In this document: piece by piece, positions 1 through 8,103 of the stretch
How positions within the stretch are numbered: position 1 is the first letter of the stretch
Layout of the letters: every line of letters starts with the position of its first letter
DNA from: Palsa-1392 sp036490335
GTDB taxonomy: Bacteria; Verrucomicrobiota; Verrucomicrobiia; Chthoniobacterales; UBA10450
DNA: 64,000 nucleotides
Assembly (NCBI GenBank): GCA_036490335.1
Contig: DASXEB010000017.1
Span: 186,001 to 250,000, forward strand
Reading direction: 5' to 3'
Program-made: the position numbers and the translations under genes
Notes under the pieces: model-generated
The model's input: the letters and a program-made list of their open reading frames with translations, nothing else
What the model was told of the DNA's origin: nothing
Databases searched by the model: none

Positions 1-2565
1 ATTTTCGCCTAACGAAATAACGGTTGGGGAATCGAGCCGCCACTCGGCCGCGATGTGCGACCAATCGGAAAGTCCGGAAAGTTTTTCGGCGAGGATGTCG
101 GCTAAATAAGCCGCATTCTCCCAGCCGGAGCGCCACCAATCCGGCAGCGCTTTCGTGCAGGTTTCACAAATCGATTGCACCTCGGCGTGAGTGCGGCGGG
201 CGCTTTCCAGGAGACGTGTGCGGATTTCCGCTGGCTCGGGAATTTTTGCGAAACGATTCGTCTCCGCGCTGCCGACACTTTCCGCGAGCCAGCGATGAAT
301 CCACTGGCCGGAGGAAGCGGCCCAAATGTTGCCGTTTTCCTCGTCGTCCTCGACGCCGAGGAAGCGCTTCATCCAGACGATGGCGGGAGAGCGAAGCGCT
401 TGTTCCCACTCGGTCACGCGAAGTGAGATCGGTCGATCGGGCGGCGTGCGCAGTGCGAATTCGTATTCGCCGGCGGCTCGTGTTTGCCGCCGCGCGTCGT
501 AGGCGTAACGGGTGCGGCCGAGGCCAATCGAATCGATTTTTTGCGCGTCGATCGGCGCCCAATCCTGTAACCAGGCGCTGGTTTGTTTCTCGAGCGCCTG
601 CAGAGTTTGCTGCGAAACGCCTTTGCCGCGCGCCGAAAGATAAAGACGCGAAAACAACTCGCTCGGATTGGCGATACGGCTCGGGGAAGATTCGGAATAA
701 AGATTGGCTGTCGCGCCGATGCCTTGGGTGGCGGATTCGATCAGGTTGCTCAACTGGCGGCGGCGGATTTGCCGGCGCTCGCTCGCGCCGAGCAGCAGTG
801 TTTTATTTTCGCGCACGCTCCATTGGCCTTCGCCCTGCCCGCCGCGCTGCACGGCGCGACGATTCAGGATTCGATTTTGCTGATTGAATTCGTCGATTTC
901 CTGTTCGCGCACGAAACCGATCTCGTCGTCGAGCGCCGGCCACGCTTCTTCGTTCAGCCCGGCGAAAATGAGATGCGACCACGCCTGCCCTTCCGCCTCC
1001 GCATAGGCCAGCAACTGCACGCGGCTGTAAGGATGCGAGCCGTAATCGTCGCGGTGCAAGGCCGGCGCGCCGAGCACTTCGCGCAGCCAGCGCAGGAAAA
1101 GATTTCGCGAAAAAGATTCGGCGAGCCGCTCGGACCAACTGCGCGTGAGGCGGTCGATTTCGCTCGCGTGCTGTTTCCAGCCGAGCGCGAGAAAGATCGT
1201 CTGCGTTTGCGTGAGAAATTCGGCGAGCGTGGCGCGCGTCGGCAGGAACTGAATTTTTTCAAGACCGCGCACGATCGCTGCGTGACGCTCCGAATCTTTT
1301 TTGCGCCGACAATATTCCGCGAGGATCTCAATGTTATCGATGAGCACGTCGGAATAAGCTCGTCGCAAAGTGTCTTCCACTTCCGCGATCGACAGCTCGT
1401 CGAAAATCTTCGCGCTCGTCGCGCGCAAAAATTGCAGGAGCACTTTGAGCCGTGGGCTTTGTTGCAGCTCGAGCCAGGCGCGCCACGCGTCGTCGTCAAA
1501 CGTGCTCGGGCCGAAATGCGCGAGGCCGTCGTTATGCGCGATCTTCGCCGATTCGAAGAGCCGCGCGACGGTTCGCGCGAGCGCGCCAGGACGCGGAAAA
1601 AGAATGCCGATGCGCTCGCCATTTTCCTCCAGCAAAAATCTTGCGGTCAGCGCGACGATCGCTTTCGCCTGCTCGGGAGTGTCGCGCCCGACGACGAAGT
1701 GAATCGCGGAGATCGGATGTTCGGCGCGCGCGTTTTTTTCCGACGAAGTTTCGGGAAGCCGCAAATTTTCCAAAACCGAAATAGTCGCGCTCTCGGTCTC
1801 GGCGATCGGTTGCGCGGCACCGAAATTTTCCTCCCACGTCCCAACCCAGGTCTCGTCGAGATCGCGCGTCTGATCGCGCGGATCACGCAAAACCACAGTC
1901 GCGTGCGCAGCCGAACTCGTCGCCGTACGCAACAACGGCCAAAGCGGCCAATGCGCGCCATCGAATCCGAAAAGGAGCAACCGGTCGAAGCTCGGCGCGC
2001 TTTTCGCCGCGTCGGCAAGCGCGGCGCGATCCGCTTCGTGAACAAATTCAAAACCGCACCCGTGGACGATTTTTTCGAAAACTTCCGCGACCTCGCGCAG
2101 ACCCGGCTCGGCCAGCTCGCGCGACGTCCAGCCAGCGGCGTTCAGTTGATCGATCGCGCGCAAAAAATGATCGGGATCGCGCTCGATCGATTTCGCGACG
2201 AGCACGGTCGCGTCGTCGTCCGCGCGCGCAATGACACTCTGGGCCGCGATCGCGAGGAGCAGCCGCAAATGTTCGCGCAACGGAATCCCGCGCCGGCCGC
2301 GCAACAATTTTTCCCGCAGTTGCGCCGGAGAAAGAAATTCCAGCCCGAGCATCGAGAGGTCGCGCGCGAGCAGACGGCTGCGCAGAAAATACGCCTGGCT
2401 CCGAAACGGCGTGAGCACCGCGCTCGGCGTCGAGGTCGGCGGCAGGCGCGCGACACTTTCAAACCACGGCAGCAGAACGCCCGTCCACGCATTCGCGAAA
2501 GAGGAGCCGAGATGCAGGCTGACCTGTCGCTTGTTCGCGCGCGGGTCGGAATGTCTTGGGGTCAT
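1..2565 (-). CDS. AddB-like PD-(D/E)XK nuclease/helicase-family protein (3' end beyond window)
   Basis: Reading the minus strand from the ATG at 2565 gives about 855 codons without a stop, running off the left edge. The text resembles AddB/RecB-family exonuclease proteins of double-strand break repair. A segment ending in HLIFAGLNEEAWPALDDE (codons near 910-970 of the window) matches the conserved 'GLNEG.WP' motif. Near the left edge, VTEWEQALRSPAIVWMKRFL followed by GQWIHRWLA matches the region that leads into the C-terminal nuclease domain, whose catalytic residues lie outside. No Walker A motif is visible at the N-terminus (LHLGSSFANAWTG), so any helicase domain is probably degenerate. An AddA partner is not in the window. 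It is divergent from the HAD-FolB gene with 105 bases between starts. Confidence 0.75.
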   Translation of the reverse strand, partial: MTPRHSDPRANKRQVSLHLGSSFANAWTGVLLPWFESVARLPPTSTPSAVLTPFRSQAYFLRSRLLARDLSMLGLEFLSPAQLREKLLRGRRGIPLREHLRLLLAIAAQSVIARADDDATVLVAKSIERDPDHFLRAIDQLNAAGWTSRELAEPGLREVAEVFEKIVHGCGFEFVHEADRAALADAAKSAPSFDRLLLFGFDGAHWPLWPLLRTATSSAAHATVVLRDPRDQTRDLDETWVGTWEENFGAAQPIAETESATISVLENLRLPETSSEKNARAEHPISAIHFVVGRDTPEQAKAIVALTARFLLEENGERIGILFPRPGALARTVARLFESAKIAHNDGLAHFGPSTFDDDAWRAWLELQQSPRLKVLLQFLRATSAKIFDELSIAEVEDTLRRAYSDVLIDNIEILAEYCRRKKDSERHAAIVRGLEKIQFLPTRATLAEFLTQTQTIFLALGWKQHASEIDRLTRSWSERLAESFSRNLFLRWLREVLGAPALHRDDYGSHPYSRVQLLAYAEAEGQAWSHLIFAGLNEEAWPALDDEIGFVREQEIDEFNQQNRILNRRAVQRGGQGEGQWSVRENKTLLLGASERRQIRRRQLSNLIESATQGIGATANLYSESSPSRIANPSELFSRLYLSARGKGVSQQTLQALEKQTSAWLQDWAPIDAQKIDSIGLGRTRYAYDARRQTRAAGEYEFALRTPPDRPISLRVTEWEQALRSPAIVWMKRFLGVEDDEENGNIWAASSGQWIHRWLAESVGSAETNRFAKIPEPAEIRTRLLESARRTHAEVQSICETCTKALPDWWRSGWENAAYLADILAEKLSGLSDWSHIAAEWRLDSPTVISLGEN

Positions 2566-2670
2566 CGCTGCAACTTAGCGCGATCCGCTTCGTCGGCACA
2601 ATTTCGTGCAGGTTGCGCGCGCGAAAATTATCCAAATGCGCCCGCTACAAATGTGCCTCATTCTCTCGCC

Positions 2671-3600
2671 ATGCTCCGCAATCTGATTTTGAATTGGTCC
2701 GGCACGCTTGTGGACGATCTCGGTCCGTTCGCCGAAATCATCGACCCGACCTTTCGCGATTTCGGAAAACCAGAGCTCGTCCTGGAAGAATTTCGGACGC
2801 GCTTTCGCTCGCCGCGCGATTCCGTTTATCGCGAGCAACTCCCGGAGATCGAGCTGGCCGCGGACTTTGCCGAGCGAGCGGGAAATCTCGTGCTGCTTCC
2901 GCACGCGCACGCTTTTTTGCAATTTTGCCGCGACAGCGGACGCCGACTTTTCCTGCTGAGCGACGCGCCGGAAACTCAGCTCGCGCGCTTCGGCGTCGCG
3001 GAATTTTTCTCCGGGGCTTTCGCTAAATGGACCGACATTCGTGAGATTTTGGTCACGCAAAATCTTCGCGCGGACGAGACCGCGTTCATCGGCGACGGCG
3101 CGCAAGACGTCGAGGCAGCGCAGCGCTGCGGCATGACCGTGATTGTCACGCTGTGCGCCGCGACGCGGAGCCGTGCGCAGCCCGACGTGATCGTGCGCGA
3201 CCTGAGCGAATTGCAGACGTTGCTCGAGAACGTTTCGCCTAACGATGAAATTTTGATCGAGGATCTGGAGCTTTTCGCGCGCCTCGGCGTGCCCGACGAG
3301 GAGCGGAGCGAAGCGCAGCGCCTGACGATTTCCCTTCGCCTGGAATTGCGGCACGACTTCGGCGCGCTCGACGACGAGCTGGGCCGGACGGTCGATTATG
3401 CAGCGGTTTGCGCGGAGCTGCGCGACTTCGTGCGAACGCGCGAAGGCCGCCTGCTTGAGACGCTCGCCGACGCGCTGGCGGAACATTTGCTCGCGCGTTT
3501 CGACCTCGCGCGGGTCACCCTCGAGCTGCGCAAATTCATTCTTCCCGAGACGAAATACGTCGCCGCGAAAGTGACACGCGCGGCCGCGCCGTCGGCCTAA
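2671..3600 (+). CDS. HAD-superfamily domain fused to dihydroneopterin aldolase (FolB)
   Basis: A 309-residue fusion. Residues 1-185 are HAD-like: a motif I region LNWSGTLVDD, motif II LLSDAP, and motif IV FIGDGAQDVEAA. Residues 192-309 read as dihydroneopterin aldolase: LGVPDEERSEAQRL, TVDYAAVCAEL, LLETLADALAEHLL and a C-terminal LELRKFILPE carrying the expected lysine. FolB converts dihydroneopterin to hydroxymethyl-dihydropterin in folate synthesis. A phosphatase would supply dihydroneopterin from its phosphate, so the fusion could join consecutive steps (inference). However, the HAD nucleophile DxD is NxS here, so the first domain may be inactive. The ATG at 2671 starts exactly at the HAD domain. 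The stop codon TAA lies within a GCCTAACGA copy. A Nudix gene follows after 38 bases. Confidence 0.85.
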   Translation: MLRNLILNWSGTLVDDLGPFAEIIDPTFRDFGKPELVLEEFRTRFRSPRDSVYREQLPEIELAADFAERAGNLVLLPHAHAFLQFCRDSGRRLFLLSDAPETQLARFGVAEFFSGAFAKWTDIREILVTQNLRADETAFIGDGAQDVEAAQRCGMTVIVTLCAATRSRAQPDVIVRDLSELQTLLENVSPNDEILIEDLELFARLGVPDEERSEAQRLTISLRLELRHDFGALDDELGRTVDYAAVCAELRDFVRTREGRLLETLADALAEHLLARFDLARVTLELRKFILPETKYVAAKVTRAAAPSA

Positions 3601-3638
3601 CGATTCGCTTTTCGCGGGGCCATCCCTAACTTCCCCGC

Positions 3639-4241
3639 GTGCAAAAAAGCAACCTTGTGCACGATGGCGACGGATGGAAAACCGTGGCGAGCGAGAATCA
3701 TTACCGCACTCCGCACCTGTCCGTCGCGACCGACGAGGTGCGCACGCCGAACCGGCCGCAGCCGCGCAAATGGTCGGTCGTGCATCGCAAACCCGCGGTC
3801 GTGATCGCGCCGCTCACGCGCGAAGGAAAATTCGTCCTCATTCGCGAGGAACGCATTCCCATTCGCGCGGCCATCTGGTCGTTTCCGGCTGGCCAGATCG
3901 ATGATTCGCTCGAGCCGGATGAGGCCGCGATCGCGGAAGTCGCGCGACGGGAATTGCGCGAGGAAACTGGTTACGAGCTTGCGCAGGGCGCGCAGTTGGT
4001 GTCGTTAGGCTACTTCTTCACTTCACCAGGACTGACGGATGAACATTGTTACCTCTTCCTCGCCCAGCCGGTCGAGAAAAGTTCCGGCGGCCCGCAGCAT
4101 GACGACAGCGAATCGATTGTCGATTGTCGCGAATTCAGCCCCGATCTCCTCCGCCAGATGATCACCGCGGGCGAGATTTGCGATTCAAACACCCTCAGCC
4201 TTTGGGCGCGGATGGTCGCGCGCGGCGATCTTTTTCCCTAA
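3639..4241 (+). CDS. Nudix hydrolase (ADP-ribose pyrophosphatase-like)
   Basis: 200 residues from a GTG start. A Nudix box is readable around residues 87-120: AGQIDDSLEPDEAA followed by ARRELREETGYEL, with a slightly longer spacer than the textbook G-x5-E-x7-REUxEExGU. The N-terminal half (HRKPAVVIAPLTREGKFVLI, then REERIPIRAAIWSFPAG) is typical of the NudF/ADP-ribose pyrophosphatase group, which hydrolyses nucleoside diphosphate sugars. It sits 38 bases after the FolB fusion and 3 bases before tatC; its stop TAA is inside a CCTAACGA copy that ends directly at the tatC ATG. A role in dephosphorylating dihydroneopterin triphosphate is possible from context but the family resemblance favours ADP-ribose. 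Confidence 0.8.
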   Translation: MQKSNLVHDGDGWKTVASENHYRTPHLSVATDEVRTPNRPQPRKWSVVHRKPAVVIAPLTREGKFVLIREERIPIRAAIWSFPAGQIDDSLEPDEAAIAEVARRELREETGYELAQGAQLVSLGYFFTSPGLTDEHCYLFLAQPVEKSSGGPQHDDSESIVDCREFSPDLLRQMITAGEICDSNTLSLWARMVARGDLFP

Positions 4242-4244
4242 CGA

Positions 4245-5027
4245 ATGAAGCTGAGCAATCTTTTCTCCTTTCGCGACCCGCCGGAGAGCGAGACCTCGAA
4301 GCCGTTCCTCGAACACCTCGAAGACCTGCGCTGGGCGATCGTGAAAATGGCCATCGCGCTTTCGGTCGCGATGTTCGCCTGCTTCGCCTTTCGGCAGCGC
4401 CTCGTCGTCGTGATGCAGCGGCCGCTCTACGAAGTCGGCGCGCAGGCGGGCACCTTGCGCGCGCTCGGCATCACCGACTCGATCACGATCTCGTTTCACC
4501 TCGCGTTTTATGCCGGGATCGTGATCGCGTTTCCGCTCCTGCTTTATTTCATCGCCCAATTCGTCCTCCCGGCGCTGACCGCGGTCGAGAAACGTTTTCT
4601 CTTTCCCGCCATCGGCGTCAGCTTCGGGTTGTTTCTCATCGGCGTGGGCGTTTGCTACTTCTGGCTCCTGCCGAAAACGATTCTCTTTTTCTTCCACGAC
4701 ACCCAATCGTTAGGCTGGATCCCGACCTGGACGGTGGAGGAATATTATTCCTTCGTCACCCGCTTCGTCCTCGGATTCGGGCTCGCCTTTGAGCTGCCGG
4801 TCGTCGTCCTCGCGCTCGTCCGGTTTAATCTCATCACCTACCAATTCATGCGGCGGACGCGGCCCTACGCGATCGTCCTCATCTTCGTCCTCGCCATCAT
4901 CATCACGCCGACGCCGGACGTCCTCACCCTCGTCGCGCTGAGCATGCCGATGTGCCTGCTTTACGAGAGCTGCATCTGGATCGCGTGGTTCATGCAGCGC
5001 CGGGCCGCGCGCGACACCGCCGCCTAA
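4245..5027 (+). CDS. tatC: Sec-independent protein translocase TatC
   Basis: 260 residues, polytopic inner-membrane protein. The N-terminal signature FLEHLEDLRWAIVKM matches the conserved TatC 'HLeELR' element that recognises the twin-arginine signal, and about six hydrophobic segments follow (roughly residues 30-50, 80-105, 118-140, 160-185, 205-222, 228-245), as expected for TatC. No tatA/tatB gene is in the window. It is embedded in a close-packed run with the Nudix gene upstream and the prepilin peptidase 3 bases downstream. The stop codon is part of a GCCTAACGA copy. It would export folded cofactor proteins across the inner membrane. Confidence 0.93.
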   Translation: MKLSNLFSFRDPPESETSKPFLEHLEDLRWAIVKMAIALSVAMFACFAFRQRLVVVMQRPLYEVGAQAGTLRALGITDSITISFHLAFYAGIVIAFPLLLYFIAQFVLPALTAVEKRFLFPAIGVSFGLFLIGVGVCYFWLLPKTILFFFHDTQSLGWIPTWTVEEYYSFVTRFVLGFGLAFELPVVVLALVRFNLITYQFMRRTRPYAIVLIFVLAIIITPTPDVLTLVALSMPMCLLYESCIWIAWFMQRRAARDTAA

Positions 5028-5030
5028 CGA

Positions 5031-6128
5031 GTGGACACGCCGGCGGCTTACGACTGGCTTTTTCGCGCCTTCGCCTTTGTCCTGGGCGCGGCGGTCGGGT
5101 CGTTTTTGAACGTCTGCATTTACCGGCTGCCGCTCGGTCTTTCGCCTAACGAGCCGCGCCGCTCCTTCTGTCCGCAATGCAAAACCCCCATCCCGTGGCG
5201 GCAGAACATCCCGCTCGCGAGCTGGCTGTTCCTGCGCGGGAAATGCGCGCGTTGCGGGAGCCGGATCGCGTTTCGGTATTTCGCGGTCGAATTGCTCACA
5301 GCGCTGCTCTTTCTCGCCATCTGGCTCGTGTTTTCGTGGGAAACCGCGATCGCGTATTGGGTCTTCGCCAGTCTCCTCATCGTCGCCACCTTCATCGACT
5401 TCGAGCACTTCATCATTCCGGACGAAGTCACGATTGGCGGCACGATCGCGGGGCTGGTCGCGAGCGTCGCGCTGCCCGAATTAATGGACCAGACCGCGCG
5501 CCTGCGCGCCTTTTGCTTTTCGTTAGGCGCGGCCGCCCTTGGCTACGCGCTTCTCTGGCTCGTGCTCGAAGCGGGCAAGAAAGCCTTCGGCAAAAAGCGC
5601 ATCCGGCTCGACGCGCCGACGCCCTTCACCTGGACGCGCGCGGGCGACGAGGCCGAGCTGATCGTTGGCGAGGAGCGCAGTCTCTGGAGCGAACATTTCT
5701 CCCGCGAGAGCGACCTCATGCTGATGTTCTGCGAGAGCGCCGCGGTGGACGGACGGAGCTTTGAGAAGGCCGAGCTGCAACTGCGCTTCGACCGGCTCAC
5801 GATCGGCGACGAAAACTTCCCGCTCGACCAGGTCGATCGCATCACCGGCGTCGTGCGCGAGCTGCAAATCCCGCGCGAAGCGATGGGTCGCGGCGACCTC
5901 AAATTCCTCGCCGCCATCGGCGCCTTTCTCGGCTGGCGCGCGGTCCTCTTCAGCGTCTTCGCCGGCTCGCTCGCCGGGTCGGTCGTCGGCTTGGGCGCGC
6001 TCGCCATCGGGCGGCGGAGCTGGTCGGGGCGGATTCCGTTTGGCCCTTACCTCGCCCTCGGCGCGCTCGGCTGGATGTTCTACGGGCCGGCGCTGGTCGG
6101 GTGGTATGCGGGGTTGCTCGCCCGTTAG
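5031..6128 (+). CDS. Type IV prepilin peptidase (PilD/GspO family) with a large cytosolic insertion
   Basis: 365 residues from a GTG start directly after a CCTAACGA copy. GSFLNVCIYRLP near residue 25 is the typical prepilin peptidase start. Two CxxC pairs (C47/C50 and C72/C75) form the zinc-binding cytosolic loop. The two catalytic aspartates are D123 in FIDFEHFIIPD and D289 in EAMGRGDLKFLAAIG. Family members are usually near 250-290 residues; here about 95 extra residues (approximately 188-282) sit between the two aspartate motifs. The enzyme cleaves and N-methylates type IV pilin-like leader peptides at the inner membrane. A candidate substrate, a pseudopilin, lies at 20663. This also bears on natural competence, which uses type IV pilus machinery. 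Confidence 0.9.
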   Translation: MDTPAAYDWLFRAFAFVLGAAVGSFLNVCIYRLPLGLSPNEPRRSFCPQCKTPIPWRQNIPLASWLFLRGKCARCGSRIAFRYFAVELLTALLFLAIWLVFSWETAIAYWVFASLLIVATFIDFEHFIIPDEVTIGGTIAGLVASVALPELMDQTARLRAFCFSLGAAALGYALLWLVLEAGKKAFGKKRIRLDAPTPFTWTRAGDEAELIVGEERSLWSEHFSRESDLMLMFCESAAVDGRSFEKAELQLRFDRLTIGDENFPLDQVDRITGVVRELQIPREAMGRGDLKFLAAIGAFLGWRAVLFSVFAGSLAGSVVGLGALAIGRRSWSGRIPFGPYLALGALGWMFYGPALVGWYAGLLAR

Positions 6129-6140
6129 CCGCGCGATTTT

Positions 6141-6371
6141 CCTGCGTTTGCAAACGCGTTTCCGGCTTTTGCACGCGCCCGCCCCGGTTCGACAAAACGG
6201 CTGCCCGGGCTGGCGAAGGCGTCGCCCGGTTTGGCAGATGCGCTTCCCGGTTTTGCAAAAGGAATGCCCGGTTCGACAGATGCGATGCCCGGTTTTGCGG
6301 AGCCTCGCCGCGGTTTGGCAGCGGCGCTCCCCGATTTGGCAAAAGCCTGCGCCGCTCGGGCAGTCCGGCCG
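6141..6371. repeat. Degenerate 21-bp tandem repeat array, about 11 units
   Basis: Units of exactly 21 bp begin at 6141, 6162, 6183, 6204, 6225, 6246, 6267, 6288, 6309, 6330 and 6351. The approximate consensus is CCCGGTTTTGCAAAAGCGATG, with CCCGGTT(T/C)GRCA best conserved. The array fills most of the 325-base gap between the prepilin peptidase and the next gene, and ends shortly before the start of the latter. Because 21 is a multiple of three, all frames show seven-residue repeats, but no frame looks like a gene with its own start. There are no spacers, so it is not CRISPR. Confidence 0.85.
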
Positions 6372-6453
6372 CGCGCTTCCGCGAACTCATTTCCCGGAAA
6401 AAAATTCTACTTTTCGACTCGACGGCCTTCTTTCCTCCGCTCAATCTCGCGCC

Positions 6454-7251
6454 ATGACTACGCCACTAACCTTCAAATTCGGCCTCCCGCTCTTGAACCG
6501 GGAAGGCGCTCTCATTCTTAATGCCTACAAAACCAACCACGCGCCGATGGACGCCCGCCTCGGGGCGACCTTTTACGACGACGCCGTGACCGAAAAGAAA
6601 ACCCTCTTCGGCGACACCGACCCGATCGATCCGAGCGACCCGAGCGCGCCGCCCGGGACCGATCCCGGCGGTTCCGCTTCCGCGCAGGCGCATGCGAAGG
6701 CCGATTTCAGCGATCTGACCGAGGCGCAAGACGCGGCTCTCGGCCAACTCGAATTGCTCGTCGCCGCCGCGCGCAAAATCGCCAAGCGCGCCTTCAAAGG
6801 CGACGCGACCAAGTTGCACGACGATTACCAGGTCGGCGAACACGAGAGCCGCACCCTGCCCGACGTGCTCGATCGCGCGAACAAAGTCGCCTCTTCCTGC
6901 CAGAACGACGTCGTTGCCATGCAGGCCAAGGGCTGGGGCGCCGCCGACACGGCGAAATTGCGCAGCGCCATCCAGGTGCTCGGCGGTTCCGATACGAGCC
7001 AGGTCTCCGGTTTGGAGGACCAAAAGAAAGCGACCGGGGTCAAGAACCAGCAGGCCAATCAATTCTACGAAACGCTCCTCACCATCCAGGCCGCGGCCAA
7101 CGCCGAATGGCTCGAAGGCACCGGCGCCGACGACATCCGCGCCGCCTTCCGCCTCGGCTTCTTCCCACCGCACGAGCCGAAACGCAAGCCGCGCCCGAAG
7201 AGCGAGGATGCGAAAAAAGATGGCGGGACCGCGGGCGGCGGTGGCAAGTAA
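6454..7251 (+). CDS. Hypothetical protein, mostly helical, family not recognised
   Basis: 265 residues from the ATG at 6454, chosen because the open frame further upstream runs through the 21-bp array and the prepilin peptidase. The N-terminal 30 residues are hydrophobic-mixed but not a signal peptide. Residues about 50-75 are rich in D, P, S and G (a linker), then comes an alanine-rich helical region (residues about 80-240) with LGQLELLVAAARKIAKRAF and YETLLTIQAAANAEWLEGTG. The C-terminal tail is basic then glycine-rich. The last domain could be a four-helix bundle; no catalytic motif is visible. Downstream lies a perfect inverted pair of the GCCTAACGA word. Confidence 0.65.
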   Translation: MTTPLTFKFGLPLLNREGALILNAYKTNHAPMDARLGATFYDDAVTEKKTLFGDTDPIDPSDPSAPPGTDPGGSASAQAHAKADFSDLTEAQDAALGQLELLVAAARKIAKRAFKGDATKLHDDYQVGEHESRTLPDVLDRANKVASSCQNDVVAMQAKGWGAADTAKLRSAIQVLGGSDTSQVSGLEDQKKATGVKNQQANQFYETLLTIQAAANAEWLEGTGADDIRAAFRLGFFPPHEPKRKPRPKSEDAKKDGGTAGGGGK

Positions 7252-7280
7252 GGTCGCACGGAGTTCCTCCGCCGACTTAT

Positions 7281-7304
7281 ACTCGTTAGGCGGGCCTAAC
7301 GAGT
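7281..7304. repeat. Inverted pair of the TCGTTAGGC/GCCTAACGA word
   Basis: ACTCGTTAGGC at 7281-7291 is followed by GG and its perfect complement GCCTAACGAGT at 7294-7304. The 11-bp arms lie 29 bases after the stop of the hypothetical gene ending at 7251, where a transcription terminator could act, but no T-tract follows. The rest of 7252-7358 contains no recognisable gene. Confidence 0.8.
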
Positions 7305-7358
7305 TTAAGCGGGAGAAGGATGAGGCGAAAAAACGACGCGGAACGGTGGGCGAAGAAG

Positions 7359-7646
7359 ATGTTCGGTATAAAATGTGAGCGCTTATCCCGCTCCGTTGGA
7401 TGCAGGGGCAGACGCGGCTTCCTCCTCGCCCTGGTCACGGCAGCTTTTTTCGCGAGCTCCGCTTTCGCTGCGAACCCGTCGAAATTTTCCGCAGACTAGA
7501 CCGCGCGGCTCGCCGACAGCAAGGCGCAGAGCGCAGGCTACGATCTGAGCTTGTACGCGCGCGGCACACCTTTGTATGATGGGACGGATGACACTTGGGG
7601 CGTCATTTATCGCCAGAAGCTTCGTGGTGGCGTGGCCTTGCCGTAA
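7359..7646 (+). pseudogene. Remnant of a small secreted protein with an in-frame TAG
   Basis: An ATG at 7359 opens a 46-codon frame with a clear signal peptide: basic start, hydrophobic core FLLALVTAAFFASSAFA, and a plausible cleavage after AFA. It stops at TAG 7497-7499. The same frame stays open for another 48 codons and reads like a soluble domain (GYDLSLYARGTPLYDGTDDT, then WGVIYRQKLRGG) until TAA at 7644. The simplest reading is a gene broken by a nonsense mutation, with a possible frameshift into the membrane-rich frame that begins at 7595. No family recognised. A 46-residue secreted peptide remains possible. Confidence 0.4.
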
Positions 7647-8032
7647 GCGTCGATAACACGACGGGTTTTGTTTCTTTGCAGCCCCTGCCGGCTCGGGCCC
7701 CTGTCACGAGCGTTCCCCGACAGTCTCCGTCGTGGATTCGAATGGTGCTTCTCGCGGCTGGTGGTATAGGCGCGCTGGCCCTGTTTCTCTCGCCTTGGTC
7801 CAGCCGGCCCTGGAGATTTGCGCCGTGGGTTCGCTGGGCTTTTTGGATGCTCGGCCCCATCGGTTGGGTTTGGAGCGCGCTAGGCTTTCTTCTCCTCGAA
7901 TCGTCCTCGGCATTTTCAGCAAGTGCTCGCGAGCTGATGATGCACGCGCAAACGCTTTTGTCAGGGGCCGGAACGGCGATCGCGTTGCTTTGTATTGTTT
8001 CCGGCGCGCTTTTTCGGCGTGATCCTGCGTAG
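7595..8032 (+). CDS. Hypothetical membrane protein, possibly the tail of a broken gene
   Basis: 145 residues. From residue about 50 there are three hydrophobic segments (MVLLAAGGIGALALFLS; RWAFWMLGPIGWVWSALGF; LSGAGTAIALLCIVSGALF). The first 45 residues overlap, in another frame, the interrupted secreted ORF starting at 7359. Joining the frames near 7640 would give a secreted or periplasmic domain followed by membrane segments, so this may be the 3' half of a degraded gene rather than an independent one. No family is recognised. Confidence 0.4.
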   Translation: MGRHLSPEASWWRGLAVSVDNTTGFVSLQPLPARAPVTSVPRQSPSWIRMVLLAAGGIGALALFLSPWSSRPWRFAPWVRWAFWMLGPIGWVWSALGFLLLESSSAFSASARELMMHAQTLLSGAGTAIALLCIVSGALFRRDPA

Positions 8033-8103
8033 CAGCAGTCTTACACTCGTTAGGCGTGAGACCCCTCGATTGACCGAAGTCGAGAAAATCTACGTTGCGA
8101 ATT

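Noticed and set aside
2200..2240. GCGATCGC (HIP1-like) as the main iterated word
   Set aside because: It occurs occasionally but this is not surprising in such GC-rich DNA, whereas the GCCTAACGA excess cannot be explained by composition.
583..2670. Long plus-strand open frame in front of the HAD-FolB gene
   Set aside because: It is antisense to the AddB-like gene, has low-complexity arginine-rich text, and the HAD domain starts exactly at 2671.
6141..6457. Repeat-containing ORFs on both strands over the first 21-bp array
   Set aside because: A 21-bp unit leaves every frame open; there is no start, ribosome site or non-repeat domain that supports coding.
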